Virus record (IMG/VR): IMGVR_UViG_3300042346_001592
Coordinates: 1 to 64,000 of that record
Direction: 5' to 3' (one strand)
Length of the DNA stretch: 64,000 nt
From: a virus
Position 1 is the stretch's first letter. Each line of letters begins with the position of its first letter. The notes beneath the pieces are model-generated. The model ran no database searches. It was not told the DNA's origin and saw only the letters and a list, made by a program, of their open reading frames with translations. Positions 37,885 through 46,405 of this stretch are shown here, piece after piece. The position numbers and the translations under genes were made by a program.

Positions 37885-37904
37885 CTTGGATTGCTCTAAT
37901 TTGA

Positions 37905-37913
37905 TATATATAT
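37905..37913. promoter_or_regulatory. TATATATAT box in divergent intergenic region
   Basis: The box sits inside TTTGATATATATATTCAAA, with TTTGA and TCAAA arms, between the starts at 37884 (minus) and 37941 (plus). It could drive either or both genes. Confidence 0.4.
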
Positions 37914-37940
37914 TCAAATCAAAAGATACTATTTCTTTCA

Positions 37941-39338
37941 ATGTTTGAAAACACTATAAAATACGAAACCAGTCTAAGTAGAGCACATAATAGTTCATAT
38001 AGTGATGTTCTTTTTCACTTTACGCGCACAACACCCGCTGCAATTCCTATAAATTTCTCAAATTCTTATTTTTATGATCTTTTAGCAAGTGGATTTGGTA
38101 CATTTTCTGGTGTGGCCTATAGTTTTTCAAAAAAAATTAGATTTGGTATTACAAACGGACCACATGAGGATCCCGACATTACAAACTTAAGTATCTACGG
38201 ATTTACATCAATCGACAGTGATTTTAGAAATTTTGAACTTGCTGGTGCTTCTAATAATTTATCACTGAACGTATTTACCACAAAAGTAGGTCTACAAGAT
38301 TTTTTATGCTTTACTTTTTCACATATTGGAACTGCTTGGTCGGCTTCTGACCAATTCACAATACTATGTAAAGGAACTGTAGTAACTTGTCCGATATTGT
38401 GGGATTATCATGCTCATAAATTTTTTGCTGATTCTGGATTTACACAAAGTAGTGTTGGGGATCAAATAAGAACTTCTGTAACAAGATTAGTTTGTGATTT
38501 GAAATCTAAGTATTTATGGAACAAACTAGTTTGTTTATATCCATTCGTTGGTGGCACATCAGAATCACATAAATGGAACTTAAAAAATACACAAACATAT
38601 TCACTAGTTTACTCTTCTGATAGTATTGGAACTGTTTCACATCATTTTGATGGCGCGCAAATAACAACTCCGTCGAATGGTTTTATGAATACTGGATTTC
38701 CTCTAAGACCCGAAACAAGAGATTTAGCTATGGGTGTTTATACCAATCAACTAGTTAATTATAATTGGCCTTTTAATCCAACATATTCTGTTGGAAATCT
38801 GATGGGTAGTTTTACTACTTCTACTTCTATATCAGGTGGTCAATTACATTATTCTATATCAACGTTCAATATTACAGGTAATATTGGACTTCCTAGAGTG
38901 GTCTATATGGATGTAGATCCTGTTTATTTGAGAGGCCGATTCAGCACACAACTAAGCACCAACCTAGGAAATAACACACCAACTGATAGAGGTGGACTCT
39001 GGGCTATGGCTAGATTGGGCTCTACTTTTAGCTATACTGGTCTTATGATACCGGGTATTATCCAACTGAACACTCAAAGATGGTATCATCCCTTTGAATC
39101 TCAAGTTCTTAATGGTCTTAAAAATACTTTTGGTAGAAAAAGAGTATATTTAGAATCAACACTAGGATTGAATTATTTTACATCTTCTATTTTTATTGGC
39201 AACATAAGTGGCACACTTTCTGCGCCATCAAATCAAAAAATAAGAAGTGCTTTTATTGGATTTAGTATGTCGGCCATGGATCTACTCTATATGTCAGAAA
39301 TACTTACTAAATTCAACCACTCTCTCAATCGTGAATAA
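37941..39338 (+). CDS. Putative tail or fibre structural protein, 465 aa
   Basis: Composition rich in Ser, Thr, Phe, Tyr, Gly and Asn with long beta-type alternation and few charged residues is typical of a phage appendage protein. No signal peptide or enzymatic motif is visible. The central part includes a possible beta-sandwich (about residues 215-330). It is followed after 37 nt by a second structural gene. The host-binding function suggested by the class is not provable from this sequence. Confidence 0.5.
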   Translation: MFENTIKYETSLSRAHNSSYSDVLFHFTRTTPAAIPINFSNSYFYDLLASGFGTFSGVAYSFSKKIRFGITNGPHEDPDITNLSIYGFTSIDSDFRNFELAGASNNLSLNVFTTKVGLQDFLCFTFSHIGTAWSASDQFTILCKGTVVTCPILWDYHAHKFFADSGFTQSSVGDQIRTSVTRLVCDLKSKYLWNKLVCLYPFVGGTSESHKWNLKNTQTYSLVYSSDSIGTVSHHFDGAQITTPSNGFMNTGFPLRPETRDLAMGVYTNQLVNYNWPFNPTYSVGNLMGSFTTSTSISGGQLHYSISTFNITGNIGLPRVVYMDVDPVYLRGRFSTQLSTNLGNNTPTDRGGLWAMARLGSTFSYTGLMIPGIIQLNTQRWYHPFESQVLNGLKNTFGRKRVYLESTLGLNYFTSSIFIGNISGTLSAPSNQKIRSAFIGFSMSAMDLLYMSEILTKFNHSLNRE

Positions 39339-39375
39339 TATAGAATCGATAGTCTAAAAACAAGATATATAAATT

Positions 39376-40221
39376 ATGCCAAGTAAAAAACAAGACTCTA
39401 CCAATTCAAAAAGAGAATGGGGTGTAGGTGGGTATGGGTTTGAAAATCCATTTGGTTTGGTTGCTAGTAATGATTCCTTACATATTGGTTTTTCGAATAC
39501 TTACTCCTATCTTATTCAATCTGGTGAATCTGGTTGGGGCCATCTCGGTGTTGGTATGAACCCATTCATTGATTATGGGCAAAAATGGTATAATACTATA
39601 GTCTCTGATGGTGTAATAGAAAAGAGCTCGAAATTCAATTTTTATTCTACACTTGAAGTAAAAAATATTCCCTATCAATGGGGACCACCATGGGGGTTAA
39701 GTGTTTCAACTACTTATACAGGTAGATTTCTCAGAACGCAATATTACGAATCTCATTTAATTACAGGAAGCGTTTCTTTTATTAATAGTCAATCTCGTGT
39801 TTATTTCACTGAATTTCCACAGAGAGATGGAACGTTTCGTGTTCCTGATTGTGAGGCAAGAGCATATCGATTATTAGCTACCGTTAATGGAATTGAAAGA
39901 ACATCGATTACACAAAGTAGATCTTTTTCAGCTTACTGGGATATTACTTTCGGTATCAAAAATTTTGAATTTTGCCCAGGTGGATCAAGTATGGATTTTA
40001 TAGGTGGATCTTATTTGGATCAAGTCTACAAAACAAGTTTCTTAAGCACTGGAACTATTGGATTGACCTCAACGACACCTAATTTACAAGTAGAAACTCT
40101 GGGAAGTGGAGAATATACAATCTCTGCTTTTATAAGTGGAACCTATAATGTAATAGGTTCTGCTAAACTCACGACTGTAGATTCTGGTTCCCTAGTAACT
40201 ACCTATACAGAACCTGTTTAA
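39376..40221 (+). CDS. Putative virion structural protein, 281 aa
   Basis: Beta-rich protein with many aromatic, Ser, Thr and Gly residues. The N-terminus MPSKKQDSTNSKREWG shares the QDSTNS element with the structural protein at 34104. The C-terminal ~60 residues (TIGLTSTTPNLQVETLGSGE ... FISGTYNVIGSAKLTTV) look like a small Ig-like beta domain. A TATATAA box precedes the ATG. Its stop abuts the convergent FKBP gene stop. Confidence 0.5.
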   Translation: MPSKKQDSTNSKREWGVGGYGFENPFGLVASNDSLHIGFSNTYSYLIQSGESGWGHLGVGMNPFIDYGQKWYNTIVSDGVIEKSSKFNFYSTLEVKNIPYQWGPPWGLSVSTTYTGRFLRTQYYESHLITGSVSFINSQSRVYFTEFPQRDGTFRVPDCEARAYRLLATVNGIERTSITQSRSFSAYWDITFGIKNFEFCPGGSSMDFIGGSYLDQVYKTSFLSTGTIGLTSTTPNLQVETLGSGEYTISAFISGTYNVIGSAKLTTVDSGSLVTTYTEPV

Positions 40222-40647
40222 TTATTCTACTTCAAGTAATTCAATTTCAAAATGAAGATTTTTACCTGCAAGTGGATGATTCATATTAAGGATAAATACA
40301 TCACCTATAATTTGATGAATTATAGCTGCTATTTGTAACCCTTTATCATCTTGACCTTCAACAATTTCACCAACTTGTGGATTAAAGTCGTTTGGAAATT
40401 CACTTTTCAAAACTCCTACAAACCCACCGGGCTCAACAAAACCATAGGCTTCAGAAGGACTGAGAACTATTTTTATTTTTTCACCAGTTGACATTTGAGC
40501 AACTGCTCTATCGAATCCCTCAATCATTTCTCCATCACCAAGGATGAACTCTAGTGGCTCACCAACTTTGTAGGAATTATCAAATTCTGTTCCATCGTCT
40601 AGTTTTCCTATATAATTTACTTTTACTTTTTTTCCGTTCTCAATCAT
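40222..40647 (-). CDS. SlyD-like FKBP peptidyl-prolyl isomerase
   Basis: The N-terminal half is the FKBP domain: VKVNYIGKLDDGTEFDNSY, EPLEFILGDGEMIEGFDRAV and the GEK..I.L.PSEAYG stretch. The following region (about 70-125, VLKSEFPND ... GEIVEGQ) is the insert-in-flap domain of SlyD-type isomerases, and the C-terminus returns to the FKBP fold. It lacks the His-rich metal tail of SlyD. It speeds proline isomerisation and chaperones folding. The next gene upstream overlaps it by 4 nt, so they are translationally coupled. Confidence 0.9.
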   Translation of the reverse strand: MIENGKKVKVNYIGKLDDGTEFDNSYKVGEPLEFILGDGEMIEGFDRAVAQMSTGEKIKIVLSPSEAYGFVEPGGFVGVLKSEFPNDFNPQVGEIVEGQDDKGLQIAAIIHQIIGDVFILNMNHPLAGKNLHFEIELLEVE

Positions 40648-40859
40648 TTTTTGTTAGTTATTTTTGTTTTTATTTTTTCAATTTTTCTCAATCTTGATTT
40701 GATATTGTGTAAATCTTCATGACATTTTTGCGGTTGGAAGCATCCTTGACCACCACCCTCAACATATCCTATTCTATAGTCAATATGATGATAGAATGTA
40801 TAGGGAGATCTCAATCCACATATACCACACACATCGTATATATCTTGTTTTGTTTCCAT
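40644..40859 (-). CDS. Small Cys/His zinc-binding-like protein, 71 aa
   Basis: Starts best at the ATG at 40859 (METKQDIYDVCGICG), leaving a 13 nt gap after the thioesterase gene; a longer frame would overlap it. C-x2-C near the start (CGIC), a His pair (YHHIDYRIGYVEG) and a C-x4-C plus His (CFQPQKCHEDLH) suggest one zinc site of treble-clef or HNH-like type. Similar short proteins are common in T4-like phages but their function is unknown. It overlaps the isomerase start by 4 nt. Confidence 0.6.
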   Translation of the reverse strand: METKQDIYDVCGICGLRSPYTFYHHIDYRIGYVEGGGQGCFQPQKCHEDLHNIKSRLRKIEKIKTKITNKK

Positions 40860-40872
40860 AGCTAAAATAATT

Positions 40873-41298
40873 TCAAGAAGAAGTTTTTTCTGAAGTTTCT
40901 TTTTGTTCAATCATTTTCGATACTCTGCTTTTACCCTTCTCTCCGATAGGAATAGGGTTTCCCTCTTCGTCAATATGAACAAATTTAATATGAGTTCTCA
41001 AGATGTTTATTTGTTTTCCCGTATAAACATTATGAGCTCTAGCCTCTAAATAAAGAGTGATTGAGGTGTTTCCAATACTACTTGGATAACCATAAATTTT
41101 TATAAGGTTACCTTCTTTAGCTGGCTTTTCGAAAAAACATTCATCAATAGATACGGTCACCAATCTCGGTGAATCACAAAGCTGCATAGCATAACCAGCT
41201 GCCGCCGCGTCGATCCATTTCAAGAGTTGACCTCCAAAAAGATTTCCATGAAAACCAAGGTCTGATTTTTTTACAGGGTATATTGATAAACTTTCCAT
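40873..41298 (-). CDS. Hotdog-fold acyl-CoA thioesterase
   Basis: The active-site region HGNLFGGQLLKWIDAAAAGYA (written here as a motif, about residues 16-36) is the signature of YciA-type acyl-CoA thioesterases, with the helix-capping Asp. The later part, TVSIDECFFEKPAKEGNLIK and the strand pattern to RTHIKFVHID, completes a single hotdog domain. The ATG at 41298 is preferred over the upstream TTG. Why a phage carries it is unclear; it could act on lipid metabolism or supply acyl groups. Confidence 0.82.
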   Translation of the reverse strand: MESLSIYPVKKSDLGFHGNLFGGQLLKWIDAAAAGYAMQLCDSPRLVTVSIDECFFEKPAKEGNLIKIYGYPSSIGNTSITLYLEARAHNVYTGKQINILRTHIKFVHIDEEGNPIPIGEKGKSRVSKMIEQKETSEKTSS

Positions 41299-41367
41299 AT
41301 GTTTTTTACAAAAATAATACAAAAAGTTCTATATTAAACTTTTGCTCTGAAAAAAATATATTTCTAT

Positions 41368-41817
41368 ATGAAGTCTTTACCTATACTTACTTACGAAAAA
41401 ATACACGAGGATGCTGTTTCTCCTCTTTATAACTACCCATCAGATTCTGGTTTCGATCTACATTCAATAGAAGATATACAAATATTACCACTTGGTAGAT
41501 ACCTAGCGCCTACCGGACTTAAACTAGGCATTCCAAAAGGTTACGAAGTTCAAGTTCGGACTAAAAGTGGATTAGCACTAAAACAAGGTCTTGTTGTTCT
41601 TAATAGTCCAGGAACCATCGATCAGGGATATACTGGTGAGATAAAAGTTATACTTTATAACTCAAGTCAAACAATTATAAGGGTAGAAAAAGGTCAAAAA
41701 ATAGCTCAAGCTTGCCTATGTCCAGTTGTTAGTGGTGGTGGATTGACCTTAGAACAAGTTCAAGAAGTTGAAGATAAGGAACGAGGTGACAATGGTTTCG
41801 GATCTACCGGAATCTAA
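41368..41817 (+). CDS. dut: dUTP diphosphatase
   Basis: All five trimeric dUTPase motifs are present in order: SGFDLHS, RTKSGLA, LNSPGTIDQGYTGEIKVI, GQKIAQ and the C-terminal GDNGFGSTG. The 149-residue length is standard. It lowers dUTP and supplies dUMP for dTTP, useful for phage DNA synthesis. The following aminotransferase gene begins within or just after its 3' end, so the two may be co-transcribed. Confidence 0.95.
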   Translation: MKSLPILTYEKIHEDAVSPLYNYPSDSGFDLHSIEDIQILPLGRYLAPTGLKLGIPKGYEVQVRTKSGLALKQGLVVLNSPGTIDQGYTGEIKVILYNSSQTIIRVEKGQKIAQACLCPVVSGGGLTLEQVQEVEDKERGDNGFGSTGI

Positions 41818-41830
41818 AAAAAATGAATAT

Positions 41831-42961
41831 ATGATCAATGTCTTTGGATCAAAAGTAGATGAACAAGAGATTTCAAGTGTTATTCAAGTTATGAAATCTC
41901 AATGGATGGGGTATGGAAAAAAAGTAGAAGAATTTGAAGAACTCTTTAAGAAATCCAGAGGTGTAGATAATTTTATTTTAGTAGATAGTGGATCTAACGC
42001 CTTGTTTATGGCTCTTCACCTACTAGATCTACCAAAAGGATCTGAAGTAATACTACCCTCTTTCACTTGGGTATCTTGTGCACAAGCAGTTCTTATGGCT
42101 GGATGTCGGCCTGTATTTTGCGATGTAGATCTATTTTCTCATAATGTTACAGTAGATACTATTAGTGAAAAAATTACAGAAAATACATCAGCTATCATGG
42201 TTGTCCATTACGCAGGAAAACCAGTAGATCTTGAACCGATAAAGACATTAGGTCTTCCTATTATTGAGGATGCTGCTCATGCTGTAGATTCATACTACCG
42301 AGGAAAACTTTGTGGATCGCTAGCAGACGTCGGTATATTTAGTTTTGATGCGGTAAAAAACATAACTACTATAGAAGGTGGTGGAATTATCACTAAAAAT
42401 GTAGAAATGCTCGAAAGAGCTAAAAGATTAAGGTATTGTGGTATCGGAAAATCAGGATTTGAGGCAGCTGCAAGTGGAGCATCTGAAAAAAGTAGATGGT
42501 GGGAGTATAACATTTCTGAACCTTTTATTAAAATGCTTCCAACAAATGTCGGAGCCGCTGTAGGTATCGAACAATTGAAAAAAATAGATGAACTTCAATC
42601 TTCAAGGAAGTGGATGTGGGATTATTATCAAGAAAATCTTCAAGAGGACTGGATTATAAATCCTGTGGAACCGTTACCTGATGAAAAACATTCCTATTTT
42701 ACCTATGTAATATCTGTTAGTTGTGATAGAGATGGATTAGCTAAATATCTTCTTGATAATCAAATCTATACTACTTTGAGATACCACCCACTTCATATGA
42801 ACACTCTTTATCAAAGTGTAGATAAGCTACCGAATACGGAAAAGTTGAATCAACAAGCACTCAGTATTCCAATACATCCGAATTTGACTAGAGAACAAGT
42901 TGTATATATTGTTGAAAAAATAAAAGAATATGGAAACAAAGATAAAAACACACGAACATAA
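41831..42961 (+). CDS. DegT/DnrJ/EryC1-family sugar aminotransferase
   Basis: A typical PLP-dependent sugar aminotransferase: LVDSGSNALFMALHLL, PSFTWVSCAQAV, IEDAAHAVDS and FSFDAVKNITTIEGGG, in which Lys is the expected PLP Schiff-base residue (contrast the His-His form at 54143). It would add an amino group to a nucleotide-linked keto sugar. Alternative in-frame starts exist at 41792 (ATG) and 41768 (TTG), overlapping dut; 41831 is the first that avoids overlap. The next gene, a cupin, overlaps its end by 32 nt, as in FdtA/FdtB-type pairs. Confidence 0.88.
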   Translation: MINVFGSKVDEQEISSVIQVMKSQWMGYGKKVEEFEELFKKSRGVDNFILVDSGSNALFMALHLLDLPKGSEVILPSFTWVSCAQAVLMAGCRPVFCDVDLFSHNVTVDTISEKITENTSAIMVVHYAGKPVDLEPIKTLGLPIIEDAAHAVDSYYRGKLCGSLADVGIFSFDAVKNITTIEGGGIITKNVEMLERAKRLRYCGIGKSGFEAAASGASEKSRWWEYNISEPFIKMLPTNVGAAVGIEQLKKIDELQSSRKWMWDYYQENLQEDWIINPVEPLPDEKHSYFTYVISVSCDRDGLAKYLLDNQIYTTLRYHPLHMNTLYQSVDKLPNTEKLNQQALSIPIHPNLTREQVVYIVEKIKEYGNKDKNTRT

Positions 42962-43373
42962 AAAATTCATAACAAAAGATTATTCAGGTAATGAGAATGG
43001 ATTTTTAGTTCCAATTTTGAATATACATGATAATATTTTAGAAGGTGACCAGTTCCCTCAACAAGTTTATCTCTCGACTGTCCTTCCAAAACACATGAAA
43101 GGACCACATCTTCATAATATTCGTAGCGGTTATTTTACCTGTATTCGTGGTAATGTTAAAATCGTCTTAAAGGTAGATGGTAAGTATCTTGAATATTTTA
43201 GTGGTGAAGACTATAATTATCTTTCTGTTCAAGTTCCAAAAGGTGTCCCTGCGCTTGTTGTGTGTCTAGGTGATATAGAAGCTTATCTGTTGAATATGCC
43301 AAGTCCAGCTTGGACACCAGATATGAACGATGAACACACCAGTGATTTTAGTGATTATTTTTCTAAACTATGA
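42930..43373 (+). CDS. Sugar-nucleotide cupin (RmlC/FdtA-like)
   Basis: A single cupin domain: KGPHLHNIRSGYFTCIRGNV (two His in the first motif) and the second motif near PKGVPALVVCLGDIEAYLLN. The layout fits 3,5-epimerases or 3,4-ketoisomerases acting on dTDP-4-keto sugars. It overlaps the aminotransferase end by 32 nt and the next gene by 4 nt (ATGA), so the three genes form one unit likely making a modified sugar. The exact reaction cannot be assigned. Confidence 0.65.
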   Translation: METKIKTHEHKKFITKDYSGNENGFLVPILNIHDNILEGDQFPQQVYLSTVLPKHMKGPHLHNIRSGYFTCIRGNVKIVLKVDGKYLEYFSGEDYNYLSVQVPKGVPALVVCLGDIEAYLLNMPSPAWTPDMNDEHTSDFSDYFSKL

Positions 43374-44449
43374 GCCCATATTTCTGTATTTTAGTTACTT
43401 CGCATGCAAATACTGAAGAAAAAGTTGAACTGTTGAAAAGGTGTCTAGTATCACTTCAGCCTCTCGAAACACCAATCATTCTTTCAAGTCATATACCGGT
43501 ATCTGAAGAAATACAAGAACTCACATACCTAACGATTAAAGACTCATCTAATTTGATTTTAGATGAAGCTCAGATGATGTCACAACCTGTAACTCTTGAA
43601 GAACCACTCTATTATATACACGACAGTTTTGCTAATATTTTGTTTTCTTGTGGAATTTTCAAGAAAACTTATATACCAGGTATGATGAATCATTATATCA
43701 ATAGCATTCGTATTATTAAAGCTCTTGGTTTTGAGAATATACTTTATTGGGAATATGATTCTATTCTAGGACCAGATTCTTTGGTCAGACTTAAAGAATT
43801 TCAATATAGATATATTATGGAAAGGTTAGATTTTTTTGGTTTTGTATCCTATATTCAAGATATCAAATGTCTAAATGCTATACCATCTTTATTCAATGTT
43901 GATAAAGTTCTAGAATTCCTACCACAGAAACCAATTGAATCTGCTAAAGAATACAATGAATTAGTCCATAATAAGATAATCGAGCAATGGATGCTTGAAA
44001 ATCTATCATCTAGATCACAAGGTGAACTGATTGATTTGGGTGAATGGAATCAATATTTTAGTGACACCCAAAGGGGGTTAGTTGGTTCTCAAAACGGTAA
44101 CTATTTAACTCTCAATTTGAGATCAGGTATATTTTTCAACCATCTCGATAGAAGATCAATCTTTTATGCCTTGAACACTTGGGAAGAACCTCTGACCACA
44201 CAAATGGTAATAAAAAATCCACAAGATCACTCTGTTGTATATACAAGAACTGTAGAGTTAGAACCAGGTGTGTGGTTTTTTGATTATTTAGGCACTCAAA
44301 TAGATATTGATTTCACTACATCAACTGGTCTTGATATAGAAGAAACTGTTATCCAACAATCTACCGGTGAAGTAAATAGTTTCAAATATAATATTTCCCA
44401 AAAGAATTTAGAGTTTGTTTCAACACTTAAGAAGTGGAAAGAACTTTAA
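43370..44449 (+). CDS. Putative glycosyltransferase-like protein, 359 aa
   Basis: The N-terminal part (ILVTSHANTEEKVELLKRCL) resembles GT2-type nucleotide-binding starts, and NILYWEYDSILGPDSL (about residues 121-136) places an Asp in a DxD-like position. The C-terminal ~130 residues are beta-rich and unassigned. Gene context, directly after an aminotransferase and a cupin with an ATGA overlap, supports a role in transferring the modified sugar. Its stop shares the TTAA tetramer with the convergent gene. Confidence 0.45.
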   Translation: MSPYFCILVTSHANTEEKVELLKRCLVSLQPLETPIILSSHIPVSEEIQELTYLTIKDSSNLILDEAQMMSQPVTLEEPLYYIHDSFANILFSCGIFKKTYIPGMMNHYINSIRIIKALGFENILYWEYDSILGPDSLVRLKEFQYRYIMERLDFFGFVSYIQDIKCLNAIPSLFNVDKVLEFLPQKPIESAKEYNELVHNKIIEQWMLENLSSRSQGELIDLGEWNQYFSDTQRGLVGSQNGNYLTLNLRSGIFFNHLDRRSIFYALNTWEEPLTTQMVIKNPQDHSVVYTRTVELEPGVWFFDYLGTQIDIDFTTSTGLDIEETVIQQSTGEVNSFKYNISQKNLEFVSTLKKWKEL

Positions 44450-44979
44450 CCCTCTTTTATAGTAAAAAATACCTCACCTACGGTTTTTCCTAGATCCGAA
44501 AAATCTTGATTATAATCATTTAGATCTATAAATCCATAACCCCTATCGGTATATCTACATATTTTTTTCATACCCGTTGAACGTATAAATCTATCATATT
44601 TTATCGAGGAGTGCATCTCTATAGTCTTTGTGACTCCCATAACAGAATGTGCTAGACGAGTTATAAGATTTCCACAAAAATTTTTGAAAGGTGCGAAATC
44701 TCTAACTAACTCTTGTTTATCTACTTTTAAATGTTCAATTATTTGCATTTCAGATAAGATTTGAAAAAGATAAGGATTGGATGGTTTAAATACTCTTCTG
44801 ATCATTATACCTCTTCTAAAATCATCCGGTTTAGAAAATCTATCTGTTTGGATAATTTGAGAAGTTGTTTCGGGAACTTGAGATTTTTCTAAATATTTCT
44901 CTATAGAAAGGTGTAGATCTTCCAGCCTACAAGAGAAAACTCTTTCGGTAGTAAGTTTTGTGAATCCATCGAAGTCCAT
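44446..44979 (-). CDS. Hypothetical protein with a strong Shine-Dalgarno start, 177 aa
   Basis: The start is set at the ATG at 44979 (MDFDGFTKLTTERV) because AAAGGAGGT lies 9 nt upstream; the ATG at 45000 would place this site inside the gene. The product is helical in the middle, with IMIRRVFKPSNPYLFQIL and a C-terminal alpha/beta part (RYTDRGYGFIDLND). No family recognised. Use of a perfect Shine-Dalgarno sequence sets it apart from almost all other genes in the window. Confidence 0.55.
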   Translation of the reverse strand: MDFDGFTKLTTERVFSCRLEDLHLSIEKYLEKSQVPETTSQIIQTDRFSKPDDFRRGIMIRRVFKPSNPYLFQILSEMQIIEHLKVDKQELVRDFAPFKNFCGNLITRLAHSVMGVTKTIEMHSSIKYDRFIRSTGMKKICRYTDRGYGFIDLNDYNQDFSDLGKTVGEVFFTIKEG

Positions 44980-44988
44980 GATTAATTT

Positions 44989-44997
44989 ACCTCCTTT
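44989..44997 (-). promoter_or_regulatory. Perfect Shine-Dalgarno site AAAGGAGGT
   Basis: Read on the minus strand, AAAGGAGGT sits 9 nt before the ATG at 44979. Nearly all other genes here have A-rich leaders without such a site. Confidence 0.75.
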
Positions 44998-45054
44998 CAT
45001 ATTTAAGGTATATATATTAAAAAAACTTGAAAAGCTTTGAATAGTATAATAATT

Positions 45055-45447
45055 ATGAAAAAAATAAAAACAACACCATTTTCTATAGAAGATAGACCAG
45101 ATCTAGTTGAACCAAAAGCTTGGGGAAAGGAGATTATCTTTGCGAATAATCCACTTTATTGTGGAAAACTTCTATGCTTTAACGCGGGATCTAAGTTCTC
45201 AATGCACTTCCACCTAATAAAAGACGAAACTTGGTGGGTTCAATCCGGAGAGTTTATCTATAGATGGATTGATACAGATACTGCTCAAATTTTAGAACAA
45301 AAGTTATTACCAGGTCATATTGTTCGTCAGCATCCAGGTCAGCCACATCAACTTGAAGCTATTACTGAAGGAGTTATATTTGAAGTTTCTACTGAGCATT
45401 TCGATTTTGATAGTTATCGGGTATTACCTGGTGATTCTCAAAAGTAG
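45055..45447 (+). CDS. Cupin-domain protein, 130 aa
   Basis: One cupin barrel: the first motif GSKFSMHFHLIKDETWWVQSG carries His-x-His and Glu metal ligands, and the second is PGQPHQLEAITEG with His. It resembles mannose-6-phosphate isomerase-type and related sugar cupins (WGKEIIFANN ... YCGKLL ... EVSTEHF). The ATG at 45055 is preferred to the upstream TTG at 45037. It sits near the aminotransferase unit but is separated from it by a minus-strand gene. Substrate unknown. Confidence 0.7.
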   Translation: MKKIKTTPFSIEDRPDLVEPKAWGKEIIFANNPLYCGKLLCFNAGSKFSMHFHLIKDETWWVQSGEFIYRWIDTDTAQILEQKLLPGHIVRQHPGQPHQLEAITEGVIFEVSTEHFDFDSYRVLPGDSQK

Positions 45448-45693
45448 TTATCCTTTGTATCTATGTCTATAGAGTTTGAGTAGATAAAATTTAGCTTTTC
45501 TCATGGTATCAAAAGAAGTTAAGTAATGATTTACTGAACTTGAACATACATAGCATCTAAATTCTCTTTCGAGGTAGGTATGTGTTGAACGGCTGGTTAT
45601 ATCATATCGTAGATAAATCCTACCGAAGATACCACTACCAAAATCAATTAACTTTACTAGTCTTTTTGGTTTTTTACGAGACTCTTCCATCAT
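45448..45693 (-). CDS. Small basic hypothetical protein, 81 aa
   Basis: Not recognised. The protein is basic and Arg/Tyr-rich, with a beta-type centre (VKLIDFGSGIFGRIYLRYDI) and a helical C-terminus. It overlaps the start of the upstream small gene by 20 nt, in a run of three tightly packed minus-strand genes that begins with rpiB. Stops immediately next to the convergent cupin gene. Confidence 0.5.
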   Translation of the reverse strand: MMEESRKKPKRLVKLIDFGSGIFGRIYLRYDITSRSTHTYLEREFRCYVCSSSVNHYLTSFDTMRKAKFYLLKLYRHRYKG

Positions 45694-45931
45694 TTATAAA
45701 ATTTTGTAGAGGATCTTCAATTATTTCAACAATCTTATAAATATCATTGAAATCTTTTATGAGCATGCGAGTGCCTGGATCTCCAGGACTATCTAAATTT
45801 TTATACTGTATTGTAAGCCTTGAAATTTCTAAAATTTCTATCTTTTTAAGATCACTTGAGCTCTCCCATGTGTCTTTGAGATTTTTGATTCTAGAAACAA
45901 TATAAATCTGACCTTCTCTAAAATTATTCAT
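45674..45931 (-). CDS. Small hypothetical protein, 85 aa
   Basis: Not recognised. N-terminal EGQIYIVSRIKNLKDTW could be a small beta-barrel start (SH3- or KOW-like), and the C-terminus is acidic. It overlaps rpiB by 4 nt (ATGA) and the next small gene by 20 nt, which supports it being a real co-translated gene. Confidence 0.55.
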   Translation of the reverse strand: MNNFREGQIYIVSRIKNLKDTWESSSDLKKIEILEISRLTIQYKNLDSPGDPGTRMLIKDFNDIYKIVEIIEDPLQNFINDGRVS

Positions 45932-46356
45932 ACTTTATCTATTTTTTTAACTCTTTTTTCGTGCCTACCACCTTCAAATTCTTGAGATAAAAACACATCT
46001 ACTATTTTTTTAGCTTCGAAAGTAGATACAAATCTTGAAGGAATACAAACAATGTTTGCGTTGTTATGTTGGCGAGCTAGTTTTGATAGGTCATCGTTCC
46101 AGCAAAGAGCAGCTCTTACACCTGGCCATTTATTGGCGGTCATAGAGACACCGTTACCACTACCACATATTAAAATACCTATGCCCTGTTCAGATACCAT
46201 ACCAGACACAAGATGAGCAAAATCAGGATAATCACAAGATTCACTTGACTCGGGTCCTAGATCGAAAAGTTCATACTCGTCTTTTGAAAGATATTCAACG
46301 AGAACTTCTTTCAGATCAAACCCAGCATGATCGCTGGCTATATAAATTTTTTTCAT
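45928..46356 (-). CDS. rpiB: Ribose-5-phosphate isomerase B
   Basis: Conserved features include ASDHAGFDLK (Asp9-His10), the active-site loop ICGSGNGVSM with Cys64, and RQHNNANI (about residues 95-102). At 142 aa the length matches RpiB. It interconverts ribose-5-phosphate and ribulose-5-phosphate in the pentose phosphate pathway and so could raise ribose supply for nucleotide synthesis during infection. Related RpiB-family enzymes also act on allose or galactose phosphates. It is translationally coupled to two small genes downstream. Confidence 0.92.
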   Translation of the reverse strand: MKKIYIASDHAGFDLKEVLVEYLSKDEYELFDLGPESSESCDYPDFAHLVSGMVSEQGIGILICGSGNGVSMTANKWPGVRAALCWNDDLSKLARQHNNANIVCIPSRFVSTFEAKKIVDVFLSQEFEGGRHEKRVKKIDKV

Positions 46357-46405
46357 AATTTTTTCAGTTCATTCTTATATATTTAGAAGAATGTTAGGTT
46401 TGAAA

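Noticed and set aside
41768-41830. Longer aminotransferase starting at a TTG
   Set aside because: It would overlap dut by about 50 nt; in-frame ATGs at 41792 and 41831 are better placed.
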